Assembly (NCBI GenBank): GCA_900539605.1
Contig: UQCS01000017.1
Location: 1-30,220, forward strand
From: an uncultured Azospirillum sp.
GTDB taxonomy: Bacteria > Pseudomonadota > Alphaproteobacteria > RF32 > CAG-239
Reading direction: 5' to 3'
Length of the DNA: 30,220 bases
This document shows, in pieces, positions 21,981 through 29,873 of this stretch (positions are counted from its first letter, which is position 1; each line of letters starts with the position of its first letter). The notes under the pieces were generated by a model. It saw only the letters and a list, made by a program, of their open reading frames with translations, searched no databases and was not told where the DNA came from. The translations under genes and the position numbers were made by a program.

Positions 21981-24797
21981 ATGGCGGAAAACAATTTTAT
22001 CGAAATCCGGGGTGCCCGGGAACATAACCTTAAAAACATTGATATCAGCATTCCGAAAAACAAGCTGACCGTCATTACCGGACTGTCGGGCTCGGGAAAA
22101 TCGTCGCTGGCATTTGACACTGTTTATGCCGAGGGACAGCGCCGCTATGTCGAAAGCCTGTCTTCTTATGCCCGTCAATTTCTCGAACTGATGAAAAAAC
22201 CGGACGTCGACTCAATCGAAGGCCTCTCGCCGGCAATTTCAATTGAACAAAAAACCACTTCTCACAACCCGCGCTCCACTGTCGGCACCGTAACCGAAAT
22301 TTATGATTATATGCGTTTGCTCTGGGCCCGCGCTGGTACCCCCTATTCACCGGCAACCGGATTGCCAATCGAATCTCAGACGGTTTCGCAAATGGTCGAC
22401 CGCATTGCGGCTTTGCCGGAAGGAAGCAAAATTCTGTTGCTGGCACCGATCGCCCGCGGCAAAAAAGGCGAGTTCAAGAAAGAATTTGAAAGTTTGCAGC
22501 GTCAGGGCTACCAGCGCCTTAAAATCGACGGCACCATTTACGCCATTGAAGAATTGCCGGAGTTAAACAAAAATCAAAAACATGATATTGAAGTGGTGGT
22601 GGACCGTCTGGTGATTAAACCGGGGCTCGAAACCCGTCTGGCCCAGTCAGTCGAAACAGCTCTGAAGCTGAGTGACGGGCTGCTGTTTGCCGAAGACGCC
22701 GCCTCAGGCAGCCGTATCACCTTTTCTTCCAAGTTTGCCTGTCCGGTCAGCGGCTTTACGATTGAGGAGATCGAACCGCGGTTGTTTTCGTTTAACAATC
22801 CCTACGGTGCCTGTCCTCATTGCGACGGTATCGGCGCACGGTTGTATATGGACCCCGAACTAATCGTTCCCAACGAAAACCTTTCGATGGCACAAGGCGC
22901 CATTTTACCGTGGTACAGCCGCAAGCACGGCTTTTACACCGATACGCTCGAATCGTTATGCCGTTACCTCGGTATTTCGATGAAAACACCGTGGAAGGAG
23001 CTGCCGGAACAGGCACGCAACGTTATTCTTTACGGTTCCGGTTCGCAAACGGTGCCGATGTACTATTCCCGCTTTGTTACCCACAAACCGTTTGAAGGGG
23101 TTATCAACAATTTGGAACGGCGTTTTATGGAGACCGATTCTCAGGCAATCCGGGACGAATTTTCTCAATATCAATCGGCCGCAATGTGCGAGCATTGTCA
23201 AGGCAAACGCCTCAAACCGGAAGCATTGGCAATCAAAATCGGCGGCGCCGACATTATGGACATTTCCGCCATGTCCATCAAACAGGCGCGCGAATGGTTT
23301 GGACATGCCGAGGAACAACTTAGTCCGCAAAAGCAGGAAATTGCCCGCAAAATTCTTAAGGAAATTACCGATCGACTCAACTTTTTGAACAATGTCGGGC
23401 TGGAATATCTCTCCTTATCCCGGCAGTCGGGAACTCTGTCCGGCGGCGAAGCACAGCGAATCCGTCTCGCCTCACAAATCGGTTCGGGGTTGACCGGCGT
23501 CATGTACGTGCTTGACGAGCCTTCGATCGGACTGCATCAACGCGATAACGACCGTCTGCTGGAAACACTGACCCGCCTGCGTGATATCGGCAATACGGTG
23601 ATTGTAGTCGAACATGACGAAGACGCCATCCGCGCCGCCGATTATCTGGTCGACATGGGACCCGGCGCCGGCGAACACGGCGGTCATGTGGTGGCCGAAG
23701 GAACCGTTGCACGGGTTTTGAAAAATCCCGAAAGCCTGACCGCTCAATACCTGACCGGTAAAAAAGAAATAGAGGTTCCGCACCACAGACGTCACGGCAA
23801 CGGCCATTTTCTCGGCATTAACGGTGTCCGAACCAACAACCTTAAAAACGTCGACCTGCAAATTCCGCTCGGCACTATGACCTGCATCACCGGTGTTTCG
23901 GGCGGCGGAAAATCGTCTTTGATTTTAGAAACCTTATTTAAGGCCATTAACAAAGAACTCAACGGCAGCCGCGAACCAGCAGGAATATACAATCAACTGA
24001 GCGGGCTGGAAAATATCGATAAGGTCATTGACATCGATCAGTCGCCGATCGGCCGAACGCCTCGTTCCAACCCGGCAACCTATACCGGCCTGTTTACTTA
24101 TATCCGCGATTGGTTTGCCGGTTTGCCAGAAGCGAAAGCACGCGGATACAACGCCGGGCGCTTTTCGTTTAATGTCGCCGGCGGCCGTTGCGAAGCCTGC
24201 AAAGGCGACGGCGTTACCAAAATCGAAATGCATTTTCTGCCCGATGTTTATGTTGCCTGCGATGTCTGTAAAGGCAAACGTTTTAACCGCGAAACGTTGG
24301 AGGTCAAATATAAAGGAAAATCAATTGCCGACGTGTTGGATATGACTGTTGACGAAGCGCATGCCTTTTTTGACGCTATCCCGTCAATTAAAAACCGGCT
24401 TGAACTGTTGCGCAAAGTCGGACTCGGCTACATCCATCTCGGACAACCGGCAACCACTTTGTCCGGGGGTGAGGCGCAACGAATCAAACTTTCTAAAGAG
24501 CTTTCCAAACGTGCTACCGGCAAAACACTTTACATCCTCGACGAACCGACCACCGGATTGCATTTTGAAGACATCAGCCGCCTGTTGAAGGTTTTGCAGA
24601 CTTTGGTCGACCAAGGCAATACGGTCGTGGTGATTGAGCATAATCTGGATGTTATCAAAGTGGCTGACTATATTGTCGATTTAGGCCCCGAAGGCGGCGA
24701 CGGCGGCGGCAGAATTGTGGCTGAAGGAACCCCGGAAGAAGTTGCTCAGTCTCCTCACAGCTATACCGCCAAATATCTGCGACAAAAATTGAGATAA
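21981..24797 (+). CDS. uvrA: UvrA, excinuclease ABC subunit A
   Basis: UvrA finds bulky DNA lesions and loads UvrB in nucleotide-excision repair. The 938-residue protein has two ABC ATPase modules. Walker A motifs are GLSGSGKSS and GVSGGGKSS, signature motifs are LSGGEAQRIRL and LSGGEAQRIKL, and zinc-module cysteine pairs appear as CPHCDGIG, CEHCQGKR, CEACKGDG and CDVCKGKRF. I start at ATG 21981 (MAENNF), preceded by GGAG at 7 bp and the promoter just described; the frame is open to 21888, but the extra residues lie over the promoter. Length is normal. Confidence 0.97.
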   Translation: MAENNFIEIRGAREHNLKNIDISIPKNKLTVITGLSGSGKSSLAFDTVYAEGQRRYVESLSSYARQFLELMKKPDVDSIEGLSPAISIEQKTTSHNPRSTVGTVTEIYDYMRLLWARAGTPYSPATGLPIESQTVSQMVDRIAALPEGSKILLLAPIARGKKGEFKKEFESLQRQGYQRLKIDGTIYAIEELPELNKNQKHDIEVVVDRLVIKPGLETRLAQSVETALKLSDGLLFAEDAASGSRITFSSKFACPVSGFTIEEIEPRLFSFNNPYGACPHCDGIGARLYMDPELIVPNENLSMAQGAILPWYSRKHGFYTDTLESLCRYLGISMKTPWKELPEQARNVILYGSGSQTVPMYYSRFVTHKPFEGVINNLERRFMETDSQAIRDEFSQYQSAAMCEHCQGKRLKPEALAIKIGGADIMDISAMSIKQAREWFGHAEEQLSPQKQEIARKILKEITDRLNFLNNVGLEYLSLSRQSGTLSGGEAQRIRLASQIGSGLTGVMYVLDEPSIGLHQRDNDRLLETLTRLRDIGNTVIVVEHDEDAIRAADYLVDMGPGAGEHGGHVVAEGTVARVLKNPESLTAQYLTGKKEIEVPHHRRHGNGHFLGINGVRTNNLKNVDLQIPLGTMTCITGVSGGGKSSLILETLFKAINKELNGSREPAGIYNQLSGLENIDKVIDIDQSPIGRTPRSNPATYTGLFTYIRDWFAGLPEAKARGYNAGRFSFNVAGGRCEACKGDGVTKIEMHFLPDVYVACDVCKGKRFNRETLEVKYKGKSIADVLDMTVDEAHAFFDAIPSIKNRLELLRKVGLGYIHLGQPATTLSGGEAQRIKLSKELSKRATGKTLYILDEPTTGLHFEDISRLLKVLQTLVDQGNTVVVIEHNLDVIKVADYIVDLGPEGGDGGGRIVAEGTPEEVAQSPHSYTAKYLRQKLR

Positions 24798-24835
24798 CCG
24801 GCCTTTTCAAATCGAATATGCTATGCTGGATCTAC

Positions 24836-24865
24836 AAAAAGCCGTTGAATATCAACGGCTTTTTG
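24836..24865. terminator. Bidirectional terminator between uvrA and the deaminase operon
   Basis: AAAAAGCCGTTGA and TCAACGGCTTTTT form a perfect 13-bp stem around ATA. It terminates uvrA on the plus strand and, read on the minus strand, also the operon ending at 25116. Confidence 0.9.
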
Positions 24866-24983
24866 GTTTTCACAGATGATACATTCAAAGCAAAACAAGT
24901 ATTTCAAGCATTTGGCATGCATTTCAACATCGTCCTGACCTTTGCAAATTCGAAATGAGAGACACAACATTGTATAGCCGTTT

Positions 24984-25115
24984 TTAATCGGGAAATTCCT
25001 TAGGTGACTCGCCTTGCACCGATCTGATATCCGGCAAAGACAGGTTTAAACAGATTTTCTTCGATTGCTCCGGCGAGAATCCTGCTTTCGGCTTATGTTG
25101 CTCTCCATTGACATC
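24984..25115 (-). other. In-frame open extension after the deaminase-SLOG stop codon
   Basis: Past the TAA stop of the 818-residue gene, the same frame stays open for 43 codons and reads protein-like (KPKAGFSPEQSKKICLNL, then SVQGESPKEFPD) before a second TAA. There is no start codon of its own. It may be the former C-terminus of a longer protein, or chance. The rest of the gap (24866-24983) holds nothing I can support. Confidence 0.3.
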
Positions 25116-27572
25116 TTATTGTTTCTCATGATCTTTTTTGAAAAAAGAAACCACTCCTGCATCAATACCGCAATGATCGGCCGCACTTTTATTCCTGATT
25201 CCCATTCGTTGTTTCAGCTGCCCTATATTTGCCAGAGATCTCTGCTGTCTGCGCGCCGAAGACACATATTCATCGACTTGGGCCGGATCAAAATCTCGGT
25301 TAAAGATTTCCGGATGCCCTGCATAAAGCTTCTTAATCAAGCCCTGAGCACCTTTGAAGGCATATTCCGGCATAATTGCTGCCTTATCGGTTGAAGCGCC
25401 TTCGGGACCGTCCATCAGATTAATACCCAACTTCATATTATGAGCACGCTGTATCATGTCACGAACAACTCCGCCGCCGCCGACGGCAATCATTTCACCG
25501 CCGCGTTTTTCAACAATATCCAAAACCGTATCCGGCAGGTCAAACCATTTTTTGGCCGGACGTCCGTTCAATTCCAAAACAACAGCATGGGTAATAGTGT
25601 TGTTTTCGATACTTGCGAGTTCGGTATAAGCGGCTTCCTCGGTCAATGTTCCGATGACGGCCAGTTTTTTATCCGATTTTTGATTTCGATTGTGCGCCAC
25701 TTCATGCAATTGTTTTTCAACGCCGTGGTTAGTTCCGCCAGTAAGAATACAAGCTTTTTCGGGATCAATAACATTCACCAGTACTTGCATTGCAGTCCGG
25801 ATCTCATCCTGATTTTCGGCTGAAATGTTCGGCCATGCTTTTACCGAAGCGCCGGTTACCAAAATCGGAACCCGATTTTCCAACACGTCATAAACAACAC
25901 TTTCATCCGTTTGGGCACCAATACGCGAAATTTCGGAATCTAAAAACTTTTGCAGTCTGGCCTTTTCTTCATTTTTGCGTTTTGAAACTTCATCGGTATA
26001 ATGCGGCAAACCGTCGGGGGTCGAATAAACCGGCTTAAAGACGGAAGTATAGGTAGCGCCGCCTGCCAAACGACTGTCAAGCAATCTTTGTTTTTGCTCA
26101 AAACGGCGATCGGCTTTAACAATCAGCCTTTCTTCAAACTTGTTTATTTGCAGCAGATCATCACGGGAAAGACCGGCTGCATGCGCCAGAATCACATCCT
26201 GTTGCGGCGAGGTGGAGTAAAGTCCCATGCCGTCCGAACCAAGCACACAACGGACCCCGTAGTCCACATATTTTTTCAACGGCACGTCCATAATATTATC
26301 GATGTTATTAAGAGAAAGGTTAGAAGCCATATTAAACTCAATCACCGCGTTGGTTTCCCGGCACAGTTTAAGACACTCTTCATCAACACCGTACAAGCCG
26401 TGGCCAATACGAATGGCCGGACACCTCAGACAGCGGCCGCTTTCGGCTTCCGCTTCTTTGGTTGCTGCCTGAACAACTTTCAATACATCTTTTACATTAT
26501 CCTGAAACAGCGGGTTTTCTCCGGCATGAACCCGCATAACAAAGTCAGGGTCATGAAGGGCCGCCCATTTGGCAATTTCTTTCAACTCGTCACCAAAAGC
26601 CTCGGTCGGATTAGTTTCATGCCCCATAAAATCGATTCCGACCACGTAAGGACTGGCCGCTACCGCCTTAATACGGTCCACTTCATCCTGATTCCATTCC
26701 TTGTCCGAATGACGCCACATTGCCGCCAAAAAACGCATCTTGCAACCTGTATCACGCTCAATCTGCGGCAATTCCTTATGCAATGTTTCCAGCACATTGA
26801 GATCGCCAATAACTGAAGAAAGCGAGAACTCGGCATATTTAATGCCTGCGGCTGCATGAGAAGTTGCAACTTTGCGTAGGAGGGTCGGAAACATCTCCGC
26901 ATTTTTGGTAAAAGGCCCGCGCATGACGTAAATTTCTTCCATTTTATTAAACGTCTCCTGCTGTTCAAGCGGAATACGCATAGCAACCATATATTTTTTA
27001 ATATCCGCACGGTTGGTCACTACATCACTTAATAAAACATTGTTATGGCCGTCTGTCCTGTAACGGGACAAATCAATGCCTGCTTTTTTCAACATATCTG
27101 CCGGGATGGATATATTATGCTCCAACCCGGCTTCGATTAAATCTTCCGGCGAAAGGCAACCGGCAAAATGAGTATGCAGATCCGTACTATGAGCCAGTCC
27201 GTCGATTTCGTCACGCGAAAAGACCGTTTGTTGTTCCCGTCGCGCCAGCATCCGCATTTCAAAAGAAGTCAAATGTTTTTGCGGCGCTTCGGCATCCAGA
27301 CGGATCTGTTTGGCTTGCTTATCTTCGATAAAACGTGCAAACTGTTCTTGACCGATAAACAACCGCAAACCGTTATTTTCATCGGGTCGGATTGAAATCA
27401 TCTTTTCGATATTACGGATGATATTTTCACCTGCCCGCCGATCCTGTCCGCGATAAGACATAACGGGAACAAAACGTTCTCCAACTTTGTCAATTGCCAA
27501 GGAAACATCCTTTGTGTAGTCAATGTTCAGATTGAGCAATTCCGGATAATCAACAAAATACTCATTAGACAT
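25116..27572 (-). CDS. Adenosine-deaminase-like hydrolase fused to a SLOG domain
   Basis: This 818-residue two-domain protein starts at ATG behind GGAAAGGA. Residues about 125-480 are an adenosine/AMP-deaminase-type metal-dependent TIM barrel: metal site DLHTH (His133, His135), HAGE (His349, catalytic Glu352), RIGHG (His391) and GSDG (Asp447). Where known deaminases have DD, the second Asp (which contacts the purine N7 in adenosine deaminase) is Gly448, so the substrate may differ. Residues about 565-750 look like a SLOG (LSDAT-like) nucleotide-binding Rossmannoid (LVTGAS, ILTGGTNHGV, MIAVGGGGVVRDMI). SLOG proteins sense or process nucleotide derivatives in prokaryotic conflict systems and in TRPM channels. 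It follows a PGDYG-like gene by 38 bp under a switchable promoter. Confidence 0.8.
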   Translation of the reverse strand: MSNEYFVDYPELLNLNIDYTKDVSLAIDKVGERFVPVMSYRGQDRRAGENIIRNIEKMISIRPDENNGLRLFIGQEQFARFIEDKQAKQIRLDAEAPQKHLTSFEMRMLARREQQTVFSRDEIDGLAHSTDLHTHFAGCLSPEDLIEAGLEHNISIPADMLKKAGIDLSRYRTDGHNNVLLSDVVTNRADIKKYMVAMRIPLEQQETFNKMEEIYVMRGPFTKNAEMFPTLLRKVATSHAAAGIKYAEFSLSSVIGDLNVLETLHKELPQIERDTGCKMRFLAAMWRHSDKEWNQDEVDRIKAVAASPYVVGIDFMGHETNPTEAFGDELKEIAKWAALHDPDFVMRVHAGENPLFQDNVKDVLKVVQAATKEAEAESGRCLRCPAIRIGHGLYGVDEECLKLCRETNAVIEFNMASNLSLNNIDNIMDVPLKKYVDYGVRCVLGSDGMGLYSTSPQQDVILAHAAGLSRDDLLQINKFEERLIVKADRRFEQKQRLLDSRLAGGATYTSVFKPVYSTPDGLPHYTDEVSKRKNEEKARLQKFLDSEISRIGAQTDESVVYDVLENRVPILVTGASVKAWPNISAENQDEIRTAMQVLVNVIDPEKACILTGGTNHGVEKQLHEVAHNRNQKSDKKLAVIGTLTEEAAYTELASIENNTITHAVVLELNGRPAKKWFDLPDTVLDIVEKRGGEMIAVGGGGVVRDMIQRAHNMKLGINLMDGPEGASTDKAAIMPEYAFKGAQGLIKKLYAGHPEIFNRDFDPAQVDEYVSSARRQQRSLANIGQLKQRMGIRNKSAADHCGIDAGVVSFFKKDHEKQ

Positions 27573-27610
27573 CGGCAGTCCTTTCCGTCAGAAGTTAGTA
27601 GAGCTATGGT

Positions 27611-28312
27611 TTAGCGTTGGAAATTGTTGCACATGCCACGTTGAAGGTACGGATTCTTGCGATCCTCTCCGACAGCAATTTGTAAAAATTCGTCAACGGC
27701 CCCCTCGGGTTTTTTGCCGAAAACAGCCTCATAATTTTTGCGGATGTTGTAGCTGGGCGCCGTCAGTACCATGGAGGCTTTTTTGTCGCCTTCGTGCAGC
27801 ACCAAATCACACGGGTTGTTGTTGCCGATTGCTTCATCGCCCATAAAAGTTACCAAACCGCCTTTAGCCACAAACTGAACTTCTCCCCAAGTGGTATTAA
27901 GATACATGTCCTCCTGGGCTGCAATGGCTTTGCGGACTTCACCGCCGACGGTGTGAGCTTTAGCTGTTTCCCCGGGTTTCAACTCCTCGAAAGTGCGGCC
28001 GTCATCAACCGTATAATTGTTTGGCCCTGCCTTGGCCGGTTTCTTGGCATATTGGTCCTTGCCACCGTTAATGCAGCGGCGACTGTCAATTGCAAAGCCT
28101 TCTCCGGCAATATTTGTCGTCTCTTCAACCGTCCGTCCGTCGCGTGCCAGAACAACGGTACGAACTTCCTCGCCGCCGAGAGCTTTGGTCAGTTCAACGG
28201 CAATGCCTATTTTTTCAACTTCAAAAACCGCTTCCGGATTTTTGGTCATAAACTCCAGCGCTTCTTCCTGAGAAATGGGGTTTTCTTTAGTTGAATTGCG
28301 TAATTTCGTCAT
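27611..28312 (-). CDS. Hypothetical protein with PGDYG-like repeats
   Basis: This 233-residue soluble protein has no signal peptide. It seems to hold two related modules, at about 45-100 and 125-200. The second, with NTTWGEVQFVAKGGLVTFMG, then CDLVLHEG and IRKNYEAVFG, resembles the short PGDYG domain; this is a judgement by eye and weak. The ribosome site AGGAAAGG precedes the ATG. It is the first gene of a two-gene operon with the deaminase-SLOG protein, and the switchable promoter is only about 60 bp upstream. Function is unknown; it could be a partner or regulator of the deaminase. Confidence 0.6.
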   Translation of the reverse strand: MTKLRNSTKENPISQEEALEFMTKNPEAVFEVEKIGIAVELTKALGGEEVRTVVLARDGRTVEETTNIAGEGFAIDSRRCINGGKDQYAKKPAKAGPNNYTVDDGRTFEELKPGETAKAHTVGGEVRKAIAAQEDMYLNTTWGEVQFVAKGGLVTFMGDEAIGNNNPCDLVLHEGDKKASMVLTAPSYNIRKNYEAVFGKKPEGAVDEFLQIAVGEDRKNPYLQRGMCNNFQR

Positions 28313-28347
28313 TTTGATTTTCCTTTCCTGATGTTGTGGAGCTAACC

Positions 28348-28363
28348 ATAAACCACCGTTTAT
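28348..28363 (+). repeat. Left inverted repeat of the invertible segment (IR-L)
   Basis: ATAAACCACCGTTTAT is itself a near-palindrome: ATAAAC arms surround an asymmetric CACC core, the form expected for a serine-invertase crossover site. Its reverse complement matches 15 bp at 28488-28502. Confidence 0.85.
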
Positions 28364-28487
28364 TTGCTCTACCTAAAAGTATTAACATAAATTTTGTCTA
28401 ACAGCAATGTTTTTTTAAATTTCTTTATTTTCTGCCGCGTAACAAACATCATCACAAGTCCTCTTTTTTCTGATTTTTTCCTCCGCC
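28364..28487. promoter_or_regulatory. Invertible promoter segment (124 bp)
   Basis: The AT-rich segment between the two inverted repeats carries no ORF and contains a good promoter pointing left. It separates the deaminase operon from the recombinase gene. Size, repeat length and the neighbouring Mpi-like recombinase all match the phase-variable promoters of gut Bacteroidota. Inversion is inferred; the window shows one orientation only. Confidence 0.8.
28379..28407 (-). promoter_or_regulatory. Promoter inside the invertible segment, facing the deaminase operon
   Basis: On the minus strand TTGCTG (28402-28407) and TAATAC (28379-28384) are 17 bp apart. Transcription would start near 28372, cross IR-L, and enter the 28312 gene after about 60 nt. 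In the flipped state it would face the recombinase gene. The plus strand has only weak candidates, such as TTGCTC at 28364. Confidence 0.65.
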
Positions 28488-28502
28488 ATAAACGGTGGTT
28501 TA
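28488..28502 (-). repeat. Right inverted repeat of the invertible segment (IR-R)
   Basis: ATAAACGGTGGTTTA is the exact reverse complement of 15 bases of IR-L (28349-28363). It ends 46 bp before the recombinase start codon. Confidence 0.85.
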
Positions 28503-28548
28503 AATGATATGGTCACCTCCGATAAAAATTTTTAACGAGGAACAGACC

Positions 28549-29139
28549 ATGATATACGGATATGTACGCGTTTCGACCGATCGTCAAAACGTCAAAAATC
28601 AACATCACGAAATCAAAGAATTTTCAAAACAGAAACAGTTCGAAATCGATACATGGATTATTGAAACAATTTCATCCCGCAAGGAACTTAAACAACGCAA
28701 ATTAAGTAAACTTTTGCAGAAAATAAAAGCAGACGATATTATCATTGCTACCGAAATATCAAGGCTCGGACGCAATATGCTGGAGGTTATGGGAATTTTA
28801 CAAAAATGTTTGGAAAAAGAGTGTCAGATATGGACATTAAAAGAAAACTACCGTCTGGGAGCCGATATTCAATCGAAAGTTCTTGCCTTTGCTTTTTCTC
28901 TTTCGGGAGAAATTGAACGGCAGTTGATTTCGCAAAGAACCAGAGAATCCTTGAAGCGCCTGAAATCAGAAGGACATCATCTGGGACGTCCTTATGGATT
29001 TAACTATCAAAAACTGGCAAAATGTCATATGCAAATTGAACAAATGCTGACACAAAATATGTCAAAGGCCGAAATTGCCCGTCAAATTGACTGCAGTTGG
29101 AGCACACTCAACCGATATATAAAAAAATATTTTCATTAA
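28549..29139 (+). CDS. Mpi-family serine recombinase (DNA invertase)
   Basis: This 196-residue resolvase/invertase catalyses strand exchange through a 5'-phosphoserine link. The catalytic domain begins IYGYVRVSTDRQ (active-site Ser in RVST) and continues with the arginine motif EISRLGRNM and EIERQLISQRTRESL. It ends with a helix-turn-helix (MSKAEIARQIDCSWSTLNRY) that reads the site. The sequence resembles the master invertase Mpi of Bacteroides fragilis and relatives more than proteobacterial Hin/Gin. The ATG at 28549 follows ACGAGGA; the open frame starts at 28504, but those codons lie beside the repeat. It borders an invertible promoter, almost certainly its target. Confidence 0.92.
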   Translation: MIYGYVRVSTDRQNVKNQHHEIKEFSKQKQFEIDTWIIETISSRKELKQRKLSKLLQKIKADDIIIATEISRLGRNMLEVMGILQKCLEKECQIWTLKENYRLGADIQSKVLAFAFSLSGEIERQLISQRTRESLKRLKSEGHHLGRPYGFNYQKLAKCHMQIEQMLTQNMSKAEIARQIDCSWSTLNRYIKKYFH

Positions 29140-29339
29140 TAAAACATCCAAAAATAATCTAGCAAAAAATTACACTCGACAGAAATCTCATCTTTCAATT
29201 CGGGCTCTGACTAACCGTATATTTTTACGGATCGTCATCCCCTTTTTTATTGTATTTTTCCCATTCAAACAGATCATTTTTCTGAAATCGATTGCTTTTT
29301 GTGTGAGATGTATTACTTTTTTCCCAAAGGAGAATTCTG

Positions 29340-29873
29340 ATGACAATCATTATTGCCGGATTTGGCGGTATCGGCAAAACCACACTCGCCAAAAAATATA
29401 TAAATGTTTTAGACTTAGAATCGACTCCTTATAAATATATCATTGCCGATTATAAGAAATTTGCCCCCGAAGCTGTCAAAGGAAAAGGAATTATCGATAA
29501 AAAATTAAACCCTGATTTTCCGGAAAATTATATTATGGCCATAAAAAACAACCTTCATAAATACGACTACATTCTGGTCTGGTGCCATCCCGAACAAGCA
29601 TTACCGCATTTAGAACACGCCGGTATTGATTATAAGCTGTTTATCCCTGCCCGGGAAGCTCTGGACGAGTACCGGCAGCGTTTTATCAATCGAGGCAATT
29701 CGCAAGAATATGTCAATCGGGTCAGCAGCAAGGAAGGCTATGACAAACGGTTGCCGCAATTTAAAGCGACCGGCAAACCTATCGTATTTTTGCAAACAGG
29801 TGAAACCTTAGAAAGCTATCTTAAAAACAATGCCGAATACCCACCGCTCATACCTAGGGATGCGAATGATTAA
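29340..29873 (+). CDS. Small P-loop NTPase of unknown function
   Basis: This 177-residue protein begins with a strand and Walker A motif (IIIAGFGGIGKTTLAKKY). Further on it has YKYIIADYKKFAP and YDYILVWCHPEQA, the latter placed like a Walker B strand. The fold suggests a small nucleotide or nucleoside kinase-like protein. AGGAG lies 7 bp before the ATG. It stands alone between 200 bp of AT-rich DNA (nothing seen except a short CCGTA/TACGG hairpin near 29215) and a gene-free tail. Its link with the recombinase unit is only by position. Confidence 0.7.
   Translation: MTIIIAGFGGIGKTTLAKKYINVLDLESTPYKYIIADYKKFAPEAVKGKGIIDKKLNPDFPENYIMAIKNNLHKYDYILVWCHPEQALPHLEHAGIDYKLFIPAREALDEYRQRFINRGNSQEYVNRVSSKEGYDKRLPQFKATGKPIVFLQTGETLESYLKNNAEYPPLIPRDAND

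Noticed and set aside
25116..27572. RADAR defence system (RdrA/RdrB), suggested by the large deaminase
   Set aside because: RdrB is a deaminase of similar size, but RADAR needs the large ATPase RdrA next to it. None is present, and the C-terminal half here looks SLOG-like.
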